Notes under the pieces: model-generated
Told to the model about the DNA's origin: nothing
Databases searched by the model: none
The model's input: only the letters and a program-made list of their open reading frames with translations
IMG/VR virus record: IMGVR_UViG_3300046533_000103
Location: 1 to 34,988 of that record
Direction: 5' to 3' (one strand)
Source of the DNA: a virus
Length of the DNA: 34,988 bases
In this document: positions 1-6,143 of the stretch, piece by piece
How the letters are laid out: each line of letters begins with the position of its first letter
Numbering within the stretch: the stretch's first letter is position 1
Translations under genes and position numbers: made by a program

Positions 1-8
1 GAGCAGTA

Positions 9-386
9 TTGGACAATCCAGTAAAGGAACCGTACTTCCCATACGAAGTAGTAAGCGGAGATCAGCTTCGTGAGATTCTCAAGCGTTACGAAAGAGAATG
101 GGAAGTAGATCGTCCGAATGAAATGACATACCTTACTAATGGATTCATGTCAGCCTTTGCCGTCATAGCTGCAAACACAAGTGTAACCACAAATCAGCTG
201 GAAGCACTAAGGAAAACAGGATCACAGAAACGAACATGGATTTCAGCAAAGACAGCCGATATCATTCTCACAGAGATTGGCTTGTCTCATTATCTAAGCG
301 ATGGTACTTTACCCATAGTTCCGAATCCACATATTACAGCAGAGAGGTATGCAGCATGGAGGAAAGAACGCGGATGCCATGACTAG
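9..386 (+). CDS. Hypothetical phage protein, 5' end at window edge
   Basis: The function is not recognised. The reading frame is open to the first base of the window, and the only start seen is a TTG at 9, so the true start may lie upstream. The product from the TTG is 125 residues. It is soluble and mixed in charge. A central stretch (about residues 60-95) of short helices ending in a Ser-Asp-Gly turn looks compatible with a small helix-turn-helix fold, but no diagnostic motif is present. The stop codon overlaps the preferred ATG of the DNA polymerase gene by 8 nt, so the two are probably translated together. The location suggests a role linked to replication or early regulation; this is inference only. 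Confidence 0.6.
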   Translation: MDNPVKEPYFPYEVVSGDQLREILKRYEREWEVDRPNEMTYLTNGFMSAFAVIAANTSVTTNQLEALRKTGSQKRTWISAKTADIILTEIGLSHYLSDGTLPIVPNPHITAERYAAWRKERGCHD

Positions 387-2835
387 CATCATAGTCCCAA
401 CCAAAAAGCATCCTTTGGCAAATTGTGGGGAATGTCCTTTGTACAACCAAAGATGTGCACCCACAGCAGGACCTTTGGATGCGAAGATTGCAGTAGTATC
501 AAGGAGTCCTGGTAAATGGGACGTTCTACATAAAACTCCATTCGCAGGGGAGTCTGGTAAGGTTCTCGATCACTTACTAGGTTTGTATGGAGTGAATAGG
601 GAAGAAGTAATCACCACGAATGTCGTGTTGTGTAAAACGGACGATCCGCCAAAGGAAGCAATCAATGCCTGCCGACCACGACTTGAATCTGAAATTAAGA
701 ATTGCACCACCGTTATCGCTGCGGGAGTTGAGGCGGTTACAGAACTTACTGGAAGAAAAGGATTGGGCGGTACGAGAGGTTACGCACACTTGCGTTATTC
801 TAACGGACGGACCCAACGTGTTATTGCTACTAACAATCCAGCCATCGTTCTAAGGGATGATTCGACATTCAATAACTTAGTCAAAGACTTTGGATTGGCT
901 TTAGCTCCAAAGCCTCAACCAAAACTCCCCCAGGTGAGGTGGACGAACAATGTCGCAGAGGCAAAACAATGGATCAAATCCACCGGAAGTAATCTGTATA
1001 ATCCCCTCGCGGTCGATATCGAGACAAAGGGTTTGCGGGCTGATGCTGATATCGTCGCTATTGGATTCTCTGCCGATGGTAGTAAAGCGTTCTCTGTGGG
1101 AGAATACCCCCTACGAGACGACGATTTCTTTAGAAATTATATTACCCCGTTCGTTAGCGGACAATCCAAGTATCTCGGCCACAATTATAAGTTCGATGTT
1201 AGGAACCTTAGGTGGCACGGAATCAACGCAAGAGTAGACCATGATACTATGCTGCTCTCCTGGGCATTGGATGAGCGCAGCGATGAAGAACAAGTCCATC
1301 GTCTTGAGTATCTTTTGATGAGTGAGTTTGGTTGGCCGAACTATGAGCCAAAGGAAGTTGTAGCATACAAGTCAGCAGTTAAACGACTTGAGAAAGAATT
1401 ACGATTTAAAGAATTAGCGGCGTTGGAAGTACCTGATGAACTTTATCGGTATAACGCCCTAGATGCGGCAGGGACAGCGCAGCTCTTTCCTCTACTAAAG
1501 CAGCGCGCTATAGACGATAACGTTTACCAGGTATATAAACGTTATCTGATCCCTGCCGCAAATGCTTTGATCAAGATGGAGTTGCAGGGAATAGCATACA
1601 ATACCGAAGCAGCGTTCGATCTGCTAGAGGAACAAGTATGGCCTGCACTTAACGAATTGAAAACACAGTTACAATGGATCATAGGTAAGGGAGACTACAA
1701 TCCAAATTCCGCCCCACAGAATGCTGCGTTGGTTTACGACGAATGGAATATCCAGCATGGCATTAGGCTTCCGCAGGGGAAAGAACGATCAGTTGACAAG
1801 TCGGTATATACCGAAATCAAAGCCGGAAGATTTGTTATTGGCGGCGGTGAGATTGAGACGAAGGCTGATCGTAAAGAAACTGCAATCAGATGGGCAGAAA
1901 AGTTCGCGGACTTCAAAGCATTAGATAAGCAACGCTCTACTTACATTGAAGGAATGATTCCAGTTGCAATCCACAACGGAGATAGACTGTTTACTAACTT
2001 TAAGTTGCACAATACCGTGTCCGCCCGACTCTCATCTAGCGGACCTAATCTCCAGAACATTACTAGAGTTAAACCAGAACTTCCAAATATCAGAGAACTC
2101 TTTGTTGCAAGTCCTGGATGTACTTTGCTCAATGCCGACTATAGCCAAGCCGAGCTACGAACTATTGGTAAACTGTCAAGTGACCCTGAGTTCAGGCGGG
2201 TCTACTCCGAAGGAATTGACTTTCACTCACTTGTTGCCGAGCGATTCTATGGCCCAGGATTCACCAAAGAAAACAGACAAACCGCCAAAAACATAAACTT
2301 CGGTGTTGCATATCAACAGACACCAGAGACGTTCCAAGAGAAGCATGGTATACCAGTTGAAGAAGCACGTCCATTCGTGGAATGGTGGTGGCAGAACTTC
2401 CCCACAGTCCGCGAATGGACCAACAACGTCACACTAGATGTACTTAAGGGTGAAGTTGTTAGTCCATTCGGGTACAAGCGTAGGTTCCCACTAATCACGA
2501 AAGAGAACAAGAATGCCGCTATACGTGAAGGTATTAATTTCTTACCACAGAACATCGCCGCTCAGCTTTGTCTCCTTGCTCTTGTTGAGCTTGTTAATGA
2601 GTTCGATTTTACCATTGCTGCCGTACTTCTTAATGTCCATGATTCTCTACTTTTTGATATACGAAGTGATCATCTTCTTCGGTGCGCTGTTCATATTAAA
2701 GAGGTCATGGAATCTGTAGCAAAGAGAGAACTAGGATGGACTGATATTCCATTTGATGTTGACCTGCAAATAGGACCTAACTGGGGAAACTTAGAACCAT
2801 ATGAAATCAATACACAAAAGGAGCGTCATGGATAA
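379..2835 (+). CDS. Family A DNA polymerase with N-terminal UDG-like domain
   Basis: This is the phage replicative polymerase. Numbering below uses the longer 828-residue form from the ATG at 349; the ATG at 379 (residue 11) is preferred because GGAGGAAAG lies upstream and it overlaps the previous stop by only 8 nt. Residues about 20-185 resemble family-4 uracil-DNA glycosylase: CxxC at C26/C29, then NVVLC (C95) and C108, the four cysteine positions that hold the 4Fe-4S cluster in that family. The usual GEAPG motif reads SRSPG, and HPS reads NPA, so glycosylase activity is doubtful. Residues about 217-390 are a DnaQ-like 3'-5' exonuclease with DIET (D223, E225), HNYKFD (about 278-283) and YNALD (368-372). 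The polymerase domain has motif A DYSQAELR (597-604), motif B RQTAKNINFGVAYQ (643-656) and motif C VHDS (763-766), where HDE is more usual. No 5' nuclease domain is present. The polymerase call is very secure; the role of the N-terminal domain is open. Confidence 0.95.
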   Translation: MTSIIVPTKKHPLANCGECPLYNQRCAPTAGPLDAKIAVVSRSPGKWDVLHKTPFAGESGKVLDHLLGLYGVNREEVITTNVVLCKTDDPPKEAINACRPRLESEIKNCTTVIAAGVEAVTELTGRKGLGGTRGYAHLRYSNGRTQRVIATNNPAIVLRDDSTFNNLVKDFGLALAPKPQPKLPQVRWTNNVAEAKQWIKSTGSNLYNPLAVDIETKGLRADADIVAIGFSADGSKAFSVGEYPLRDDDFFRNYITPFVSGQSKYLGHNYKFDVRNLRWHGINARVDHDTMLLSWALDERSDEEQVHRLEYLLMSEFGWPNYEPKEVVAYKSAVKRLEKELRFKELAALEVPDELYRYNALDAAGTAQLFPLLKQRAIDDNVYQVYKRYLIPAANALIKMELQGIAYNTEAAFDLLEEQVWPALNELKTQLQWIIGKGDYNPNSAPQNAALVYDEWNIQHGIRLPQGKERSVDKSVYTEIKAGRFVIGGGEIETKADRKETAIRWAEKFADFKALDKQRSTYIEGMIPVAIHNGDRLFTNFKLHNTVSARLSSSGPNLQNITRVKPELPNIRELFVASPGCTLLNADYSQAELRTIGKLSSDPEFRRVYSEGIDFHSLVAERFYGPGFTKENRQTAKNINFGVAYQQTPETFQEKHGIPVEEARPFVEWWWQNFPTVREWTNNVTLDVLKGEVVSPFGYKRRFPLITKENKNAAIREGINFLPQNIAAQLCLLALVELVNEFDFTIAAVLLNVHDSLLFDIRSDHLLRCAVHIKEVMESVAKRELGWTDIPFDVDLQIGPNWGNLEPYEINTQKERHG

Positions 2836-3007
2836 GCACGGTAATCCAGGCTGTTCCTGCGGCACAGACGAAGAACATGAAGCTCTAGTTGCTAGAGTTA
2901 ATGAGTCCTATCTGCAAGACGATGATCGTTACATATTGCGCCTAAAACAGAACGCATCCATACTAAGAGCTAAGGTAGTTATACAGTTAAATGGACACAA
3001 TAATTAA
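2828..3007 (+). CDS. Hypothetical 59-residue protein
   Basis: A small unknown protein. The ATG at 2828 is chosen because AAAGGAG (2817-2823) lies four bases upstream, and because the start overlaps the polymerase stop (2833-2835) by 8 nt, a junction style also seen between the first gene and the polymerase. An earlier in-frame ATG at 2801 lacks such a site. The N-terminus has two closely spaced cysteines (CSC) after a Gly-rich turn, followed by an acidic/basic helical segment; there is no membrane segment. It is probably co-translated with the polymerase. I do not recognise a family. Confidence 0.6.
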   Translation: MDKHGNPGCSCGTDEEHEALVARVNESYLQDDDRYILRLKQNASILRAKVVIQLNGHNN

Positions 3008-3018
3008 TTTCCTGAGTA

Positions 3019-3127
3019 CCTCTGTAAGGCTCGACGAGCGCCGCTACGGGGCGCGGCGGGCGGGACGTTTAAGGGTGTCAATTTGCGACAGCTTCCGCTC
3101 CTGGTCGCTCCTCGCGGCTTACAGAGG
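3019..3127 (+). ncRNA. GC-rich hairpin island (candidate structured RNA)
   Basis: The arms CCTCTGTAAG (3019-3028) and CTTACAGAGG (3118-3127) are perfect inverted repeats. The stem continues inward with CGACGAGCG (3032-3040) facing CGCTCCTCG (3106-3114), with one mismatch, giving about 19 pairs over 22 positions. Inside are further small hairpins: GCCGC (3040-3044) with GCGGC (3053-3057), and TGTC (3076-3079) with GACA (3087-3090). The island is much richer in GC than the genes on either side. No target-site duplication is seen at its edges. It may be a transcript structure, a small RNA, an origin-like cruciform or a relic of inserted DNA. The pairing is seen directly; the RNA call is inference. 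Confidence 0.45.
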
Positions 3128-3131
3128 CAGG

Positions 3132-3212
3132 ATGCCGGGGAATCCGAACGCGGATCGGGAAAGTATCAAAAGGAACGTACATATGTTCCTACGCAATCCT
3201 AAAGGAGAGTAA
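3132..3212 (+). CDS. Possible 26-residue basic peptide
   Basis: A short frame starts at ATG 3132, four bases after GAGG (3124-3127), and its TAA (3210-3212) directly abuts the ATG of the next gene, as expected for compact phage genes. The product is hydrophilic and rich in Arg, Lys and Asn. The Shine-Dalgarno-like GAGG lies within the 3' arm of the 3019-3127 hairpin, so folding could hide it. The same frame is open back to ATG 2991, but that longer version runs through the GC-rich island and lacks a ribosome site. Existence as a gene is uncertain and the function is unknown. Confidence 0.3.
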   Translation: MPGNPNADRESIKRNVHMFLRNPKGE

Positions 3213-3539
3213 ATGGAATATAAAACTCCTAAAGAATATGTCCCACTATCATTCTGCACCGGATGTGGATATGACTTTAGTGGTGATAATATGTTCGACA
3301 AACATAGAATCGGCGTCCATGCTTACACATATAATGAAGGATTAAAGCTAGATCCTATAAAAGAAGATGGACGACGTTGTATGACACGAGATGAAATGTT
3401 GAAGAAAGGTTGGAGACCATTAACGGATGAAGAGATGTCTAGCTCTCATCGTGACAGGCATCGAGTTGGGTTTGGTATAGAAATGTGGTTCGATCCAGCC
3501 GAAAGAGAAAGACTCAGTAAGAGCAAAGTTTTCGCTTAG
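3213..3539 (+). CDS. C2H2 zinc-finger-like small phage protein
   Basis: A 108-residue protein with a putative zinc-binding site at the N-terminus: C15-x2-C18 and H31-x4-H36, embedded in FCTGCGYDF and FDKHRIGVH. A DGRRC segment and a KGW segment follow, both recurring in a small protein family that I recall as common in actinobacteriophages. The start is clear: AAAGGAG (3201-3207) lies five bases upstream of the ATG. The gene sits one base before the resolvase gene, suggesting coupled translation and a role in nucleic-acid transactions. The family is known mainly by its zinc-finger signature, and the biochemical role is not established. Confidence 0.75.
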   Translation: MEYKTPKEYVPLSFCTGCGYDFSGDNMFDKHRIGVHAYTYNEGLKLDPIKEDGRRCMTRDEMLKKGWRPLTDEEMSSSHRDRHRVGFGIEMWFDPAERERLSKSKVFA

Positions 3540-3540
3540 A

Positions 3541-4005
3541 ATGCACAAGTATCTATCACTTGATCCTGGCGTAACGACTGGCTTCTGTTTAGCAATCCTC
3601 GATCAACGTATATTGTATGTATCATGTGACCAAGAGAAGTTCTCCCACAGGGAGTTGTGGGATTTCTTGAATGAGATTCAACCAGATCATGTAGTCTGTG
3701 AATCGTTCGAGTACAGAAACAATAACCACCGTGATAATCTCGAGCTTTACTCACTAGAGATGATCGGGATTACGAAACTCTTTTGCGATCCTGTAATGCA
3801 GAATGCTGCGAAAGGGAAGGGGTTTTATACAGACAATAAACTAAAGAAGATGGAACTGTATGTTCCAGGCAAAGGGCACGGTAGAGATGCCATGCGCCAT
3901 TTACTCCACTGGTTTACGTTCGGACCTGGATACAAATACAACATGCCAGATACTTATTTTTCGCTGGCACAATTCGAGACACTTCTCATTAAGGGAGATA
4001 TTTGA
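3541..4005 (+). CDS. RuvC-like Holliday junction resolvase
   Basis: A 154-residue RNase H-fold endonuclease that should cut branched DNA formed in phage replication or recombination before packaging. The acidic metal-binding residues fit the family: D8 in LSLDPGVTTG, E54 in VVCESFEY, and D116 in GHGRDAMRH near the C-terminus. The length matches small phage RuvC-like proteins. The ATG lies one base after the stop of the preceding gene and has no strong Shine-Dalgarno site of its own, so translation is probably coupled. The next gene starts in the last codons at TTG 4002. The fold assignment is good; exact substrate preference cannot be read from sequence. Confidence 0.82.
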   Translation: MHKYLSLDPGVTTGFCLAILDQRILYVSCDQEKFSHRELWDFLNEIQPDHVVCESFEYRNNNHRDNLELYSLEMIGITKLFCDPVMQNAAKGKGFYTDNKLKKMELYVPGKGHGRDAMRHLLHWFTFGPGYKYNMPDTYFSLAQFETLLIKGDI

Positions 4006-4187
4006 ATGCCCAACCTCCATATATCGAAGGCAACCTGATCCATGACCGATTAGGATGGACTTCTCCAGACTATCAGAGAGTAGGTCAAAAGTACGTCGGA
4101 AAATATGTTGCTGAACGTCTTTCTGATATTCCCGAAGGTGCTCTAGTCCGTATTACAATTGAAGTAATTGATCCTCAACCACACTAG
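4002..4187 (+). CDS. Hypothetical 61-residue protein, TTG start
   Basis: A small unknown protein. The TTG at 4002 is chosen because AAGGGAG (3991-3997) lies four bases upstream, and the next gene uses the same AAGGGAGATAT sequence. TTG overlaps the resolvase stop (TTGA, 4 nt). The nearby ATG at 4006 is in a different frame. The product is soluble, with a Tyr/Trp-rich N-terminal half and a beta-strand-like C-terminus ending in Pro-His. There is no recognised domain. It is probably part of the same early transcript as the resolvase. Confidence 0.65.
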   Translation: MNAQPPYIEGNLIHDRLGWTSPDYQRVGQKYVGKYVAERLSDIPEGALVRITIEVIDPQPH

Positions 4188-4203
4188 ATAAGGGAGATAT
4201 ATA

Positions 4204-4455
4204 ATGGCGCTCAGCGCAAAGTACGGAGAGGTTACTCTCCAAGAGAATTCAGACCTAAGTGAATCATCCGAGCCGGTATTTATTATCCGTGCTCAGGATG
4301 CGCTTGCTCTACAGATGATCCGCGATTATCGGTATGCGTATACCGATTACTATGGAGAAGAGAATCCATCGCTTGTGGAGGACCTGGAGCGCACTTACGA
4401 AGTGTTTGATGAGTGGCAGCAGAACAATGCAGATAAGGTTAAGCAGCCTGACTAA
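4204..4455 (+). CDS. Hypothetical 83-residue acidic protein
   Basis: A small acidic protein with the segment FIIRAQDALALQMIRDYR (about residues 26-43) followed by a Tyr/Glu-rich helix. I recall similar small proteins in actinobacteriophage early regions, but no function is established. AAGGGAG (4192-4198) is correctly spaced before the ATG. It lies 16 nt downstream of the preceding gene and is followed immediately by the 25-residue membrane peptide. There are no cysteines and no membrane segment. The high negative charge and helical character would suit a protein-binding role; that is inference. Confidence 0.65.
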   Translation: MALSAKYGEVTLQENSDLSESSEPVFIIRAQDALALQMIRDYRYAYTDYYGEENPSLVEDLERTYEVFDEWQQNNADKVKQPD

Positions 4456-4466
4456 TAGGAGGGCTC

Positions 4467-4544
4467 ATGGTAGTTAGAAGAGATGTTCTCGTAGCAATCG
4501 TATTCTTCATCATCGGATTGCTTGTAGCACATATTTGGTGGTAG
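4467..4544 (+). CDS. 25-residue single-helix membrane peptide
   Basis: This small frame encodes MVVRRD, then about 17 hydrophobic residues, then His-Ile-Trp-Trp and a TAG at 4542-4544. A strong AGGAGG (4457-4462) lies four bases before the ATG, which is the main reason for calling a gene of this size. The layout of basic N-terminus, one membrane-spanning helix and aromatic end is typical of small phage membrane peptides. It is the last plus-strand gene before the terminator hairpins. The function is unknown; it could act on host membrane proteins or as an accessory lysis factor. Confidence 0.6.
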   Translation: MVVRRDVLVAIVFFIIGLLVAHIWW

Positions 4545-4547
4545 AGC

Positions 4548-4603
4548 ATAGAAAGAGGGTAGTGGGAAGCCAGGGAGATAAGGCGCCACTACCCTCTTTC
4601 TAT
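4548..4603. terminator. Bidirectional hairpin at convergent gene ends
   Basis: A perfect 18-bp inverted repeat, ATAGAAAGAGGGTAGTGG (4548-4565) and its complement at 4586-4603, encloses a 20-nt loop that can extend by a GCC/GGC pairing. It starts four bases after the last plus-strand stop codon and sits where plus- and minus-strand genes converge, so it can act on both transcripts. No T-run follows on either strand, so it is not a textbook E. coli-type terminator. Strong hairpins without T-tracts are common in actinobacterial genomes. Confidence 0.8.
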
Positions 4604-4654
4604 GACGTAGAGGACTTACGCTACCTGCGGCTCAGGATAAGCAGCCTCTACGTC
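4604..4654 (-). terminator. Second hairpin, end of minus-strand operon
   Basis: GACGTAGAGG (4604-4613) pairs perfectly with CCTCTACGTC (4645-4654). Inside, CTTA (4615-4618) can pair with TAAG (4638-4641), and CCTG (4624-4627) with CAGG (4633-4636). It begins three bases beyond the last minus-strand stop codon (4658-4660) and abuts the 18-bp hairpin with no gap, so a minus-strand transcript meets two hairpins in series. A T-run is lacking. The elaborate inner pairing leaves open a stable 3' RNA end rather than simple termination. Confidence 0.65.
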
Positions 4655-4657
4655 AGC

Positions 4658-4981
4658 TTACGCAGAAGTATCTTCAGGCGGTGCTTCAGCAGGCGGTGTA
4701 ACAGCCGTCTGCATGTTATCTACAGCACTCTGAAGATCACTCTGCAAACCTTCGAGGGCAGAAGTTTCATCGCTAAGATCGACACCAGCATCAGCTTCCT
4801 CGAGCTTAGCTAGAACCTGCCCAACAAGATCAACAACCTGCTTTACGGTATTCTGCACACCCGTAATCACGGTGTCGAGACGTGCTTCCATTTCGCTCAT
4901 TTTTCTTCTTATCCCTTCTAGTTGGATAGTGATAGTATCGAGTTGAGGCGTAACATCTTTTGAGAAGATAACCCACTTCAT
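4658..4981 (-). CDS. Coiled-coil protein at end of lysis cassette
   Basis: A 107-residue protein beginning MKWVIFSKD, with a predicted coiled coil over about residues 15-65 (regular spacing of Leu, Ile and Val with charged positions between) and a Pro/Glu/Ala-rich tail. The ATG at 4981 is chosen because it forms a TAATG junction with the collagen-like gene. An alternative ATG at 4900 (MSEMEAR) follows an AAGGG stretch and would give 80 residues. There is no membrane segment. It is the last gene of the minus-strand operon, before two hairpins. The position suggests a lysis or late-assembly accessory role, but no family is recognised. Confidence 0.6.
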   Translation of the reverse strand: MKWVIFSKDVTPQLDTITIQLEGIRRKMSEMEARLDTVITGVQNTVKQVVDLVGQVLAKLEEADAGVDLSDETSALEGLQSDLQSAVDNMQTAVTPPAEAPPEDTSA

Positions 4982-5280
4982 TAGGGTGCCTCGTTCTTGA
5001 TACAAGTCAGGAGAGTTACATGACCACCAGGATGATTGATAATCAACTCTCCGAATTCCGATCCCGTAGGACATGATTCTGCACCAGGTGAGCCGTCTGC
5101 ACCAGCAGGACCTTGAGGACCTGATGGACCTGTTGCACCATCCTTTAATGTAATCGTGGTTGTTGTAGTGGGAGCTTGTGAGCTGCTAGTTCCTAATGCC
5201 ATAGCACCAAGGACACCAGTACCAGCAGCTAATAACGATCCGCTAGCTATCAGGATTGCTAGTCTCATGTTCGGATTCAT
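4981..5280 (-). CDS. Membrane-anchored protein with collagen-like repeat
   Basis: A 99-residue protein. Residues about 5-30 form one hydrophobic segment (signal or anchor), followed by a Ser/Thr-rich linker with five consecutive threonines. About seven Gly-X-Y triplets follow (GATGPSGPQGPAGADGSPGA, about residues 48-67), then a short C-terminal domain with two cysteines that could form a disulfide. Gly-X-Y repeats form trimeric collagen helices and are common in phage fibres, but a short one attached to a membrane anchor in a lysis cassette is unusual. GAGAGG lies just upstream of the ATG. The start overlaps the end of the 49-residue membrane gene by 38 nt, and the stop overlaps the next gene (TAATG). 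The role is unknown; a holin-related or exported envelope protein is possible. Confidence 0.7.
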   Translation of the reverse strand: MNPNMRLAILIASGSLLAAGTGVLGAMALGTSSSQAPTTTTTITLKDGATGPSGPQGPAGADGSPGAESCPTGSEFGELIINHPGGHVTLLTCIKNEAP

Positions 5281-5392
5281 CGTCCTCTCTTTTCTTCGTC
5301 GCCAGCTTATAAGCAGCTAAGCCACTTAATGCACTACCGACACCTAACAACATGGCGCCAAGGCCGGCGAGGGTGAAGCTCCAATATAACAA
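5243..5392 (-). CDS. 49-residue one-helix membrane protein, possible holin
   Basis: From TTG 5392, one base after the endolysin stop, the frame encodes a Gly/Ala/Leu-rich helix (about residues 5-30, with LAGLGAMLLGVGSALSGLAA) and then a highly charged tail ending ESEHETSNPDS. The frame closes at TAG 5243-5245. No ATG allows the full hydrophobic segment, and an upstream TGA in frame limits the start to this TTG. One helix with a charged C-terminal tail right after the endolysin is a usual place and shape for a small holin or accessory lysis membrane protein. The ribosome site is weak, so translational coupling to the endolysin gene is likely. Its last 38 bases overlap the collagen-like gene in another frame. 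Confidence 0.55.
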   Translation of the reverse strand: MLYWSFTLAGLGAMLLGVGSALSGLAAYKLATKKREDDESEHETSNPDS

Positions 5393-5393
5393 A

Positions 5394-6134
5394 CTATAGG
5401 TATCTCTTCACCGTGTATGATCCATGTCCGAATCTAGCTTGGACCGCAGTTTCCACAGACATACTCACAAGCTTCGGACCACTATCTGATCCGTGACTAC
5501 AGAGCATTGGATCATCACGATCTGAGATAGAATAGACGAGGGCTGTATGATGACCGGGCCACTTACCCCAGATCACTACATCAGCAGGGACAGCATTGTA
5601 AATGGCAATGGAAGTTCCGTTATCAAGCAACGTTCCTGTATAACCTTGCCCATTGTATCTCAGGCCATTAGGATCAGGTCCTCCTGCCCAACAATACAAT
5701 GTTGTAACAAACTCAGAGCAATCCGTGTACCACGGTAGCGCCTGTGGGGAAGTTAACTTATCCATCGGCCGAACTTGTGCATAGTGGATGGAAGGTTCGT
5801 TAGTAACTCCCCACTTCATATACTTCACAATCTTGTCACGGATTGCCTGACCCTTATCAATTACCTTAAGTCTCTTGTCACGAAGGATTTGATTCTCTTC
5901 CGGCAGCGGTTTCGCGCCAGTAAGATAATTCAAGAGAGTCTGTCCCCCACAGTGATTAATTTGATCGTCTGGATAACCTAGACGATACTTTGCGACAGCG
6001 CAAGCGTTACCTGTTGATCCTCCGAAGATGCCATCAATAGGTCCGTTGTATAACTCAGCAGCTTGCAAAGCTTTCTGAATCCTTTTAATCTCGTCTGCCT
6101 TAGCAAATGGATTTGTAACGCAATAAGTTTTCAT
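5394..6134 (-). CDS. Endolysin: PG-binding plus NlpC/P60 peptidase
   Basis: A 246-residue cell-wall hydrolase for host lysis. Residues about 8-72 resemble the PG_binding_1 fold (AxxIKRIQKAL, GPIDGIFGGST). Residues about 95-246 form an NlpC/P60-type cysteine peptidase: the catalytic Cys is C139 in YTDCSEFV, the histidine is in PGHHTALVY (H195/H196), and a SHGSDSGP segment follows near residue 214. Such domains cut stem peptides of peptidoglycan. There is no signal peptide, consistent with holin-dependent release. The gene leads the lysis cassette, with the small membrane gene starting one base after its stop. No mycolyl-arabinogalactan esterase (LysB) is visible in the window. Confidence 0.88.
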   Translation of the reverse strand: MKTYCVTNPFAKADEIKRIQKALQAAELYNGPIDGIFGGSTGNACAVAKYRLGYPDDQINHCGGQTLLNYLTGAKPLPEENQILRDKRLKVIDKGQAIRDKIVKYMKWGVTNEPSIHYAQVRPMDKLTSPQALPWYTDCSEFVTTLYCWAGGPDPNGLRYNGQGYTGTLLDNGTSIAIYNAVPADVVIWGKWPGHHTALVYSISDRDDPMLCSHGSDSGPKLVSMSVETAVQARFGHGSYTVKRYL

Positions 6135-6143
6135 GACTCTCCC

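Noticed and set aside
1793-1810. TTGACA-like promoter word near 1793
   Set aside because: It lies inside the polymerase gene without a well-spaced -10 element or any gene start downstream.
3019-3127. Transposon-like element (MITE) with terminal inverted repeats
   Set aside because: The inverted ends are present, but no target-site duplication is visible and no second copy was seen in the window. Kept only as one possibility for the island.
2991-3212. A 73-residue frame across the GC-rich island
   Set aside because: It has no ribosome site, overlaps the previous gene, and most of it is translated hairpin sequence. Only the last 26 codons, from ATG 3132, have gene-like surroundings.
4535-4813. 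Plus-strand 92-residue frame opposite the end of the minus-strand operon
   Set aside because: It runs through both terminator hairpins and the opposite strand of the coiled-coil gene, with no ribosome site.
4982-5074. N-terminal extension of the coiled-coil protein to 5074
   Set aside because: The extension is only the alternate frame of the collagen-like gene; ATG 4981 gives a normal TAATG junction.
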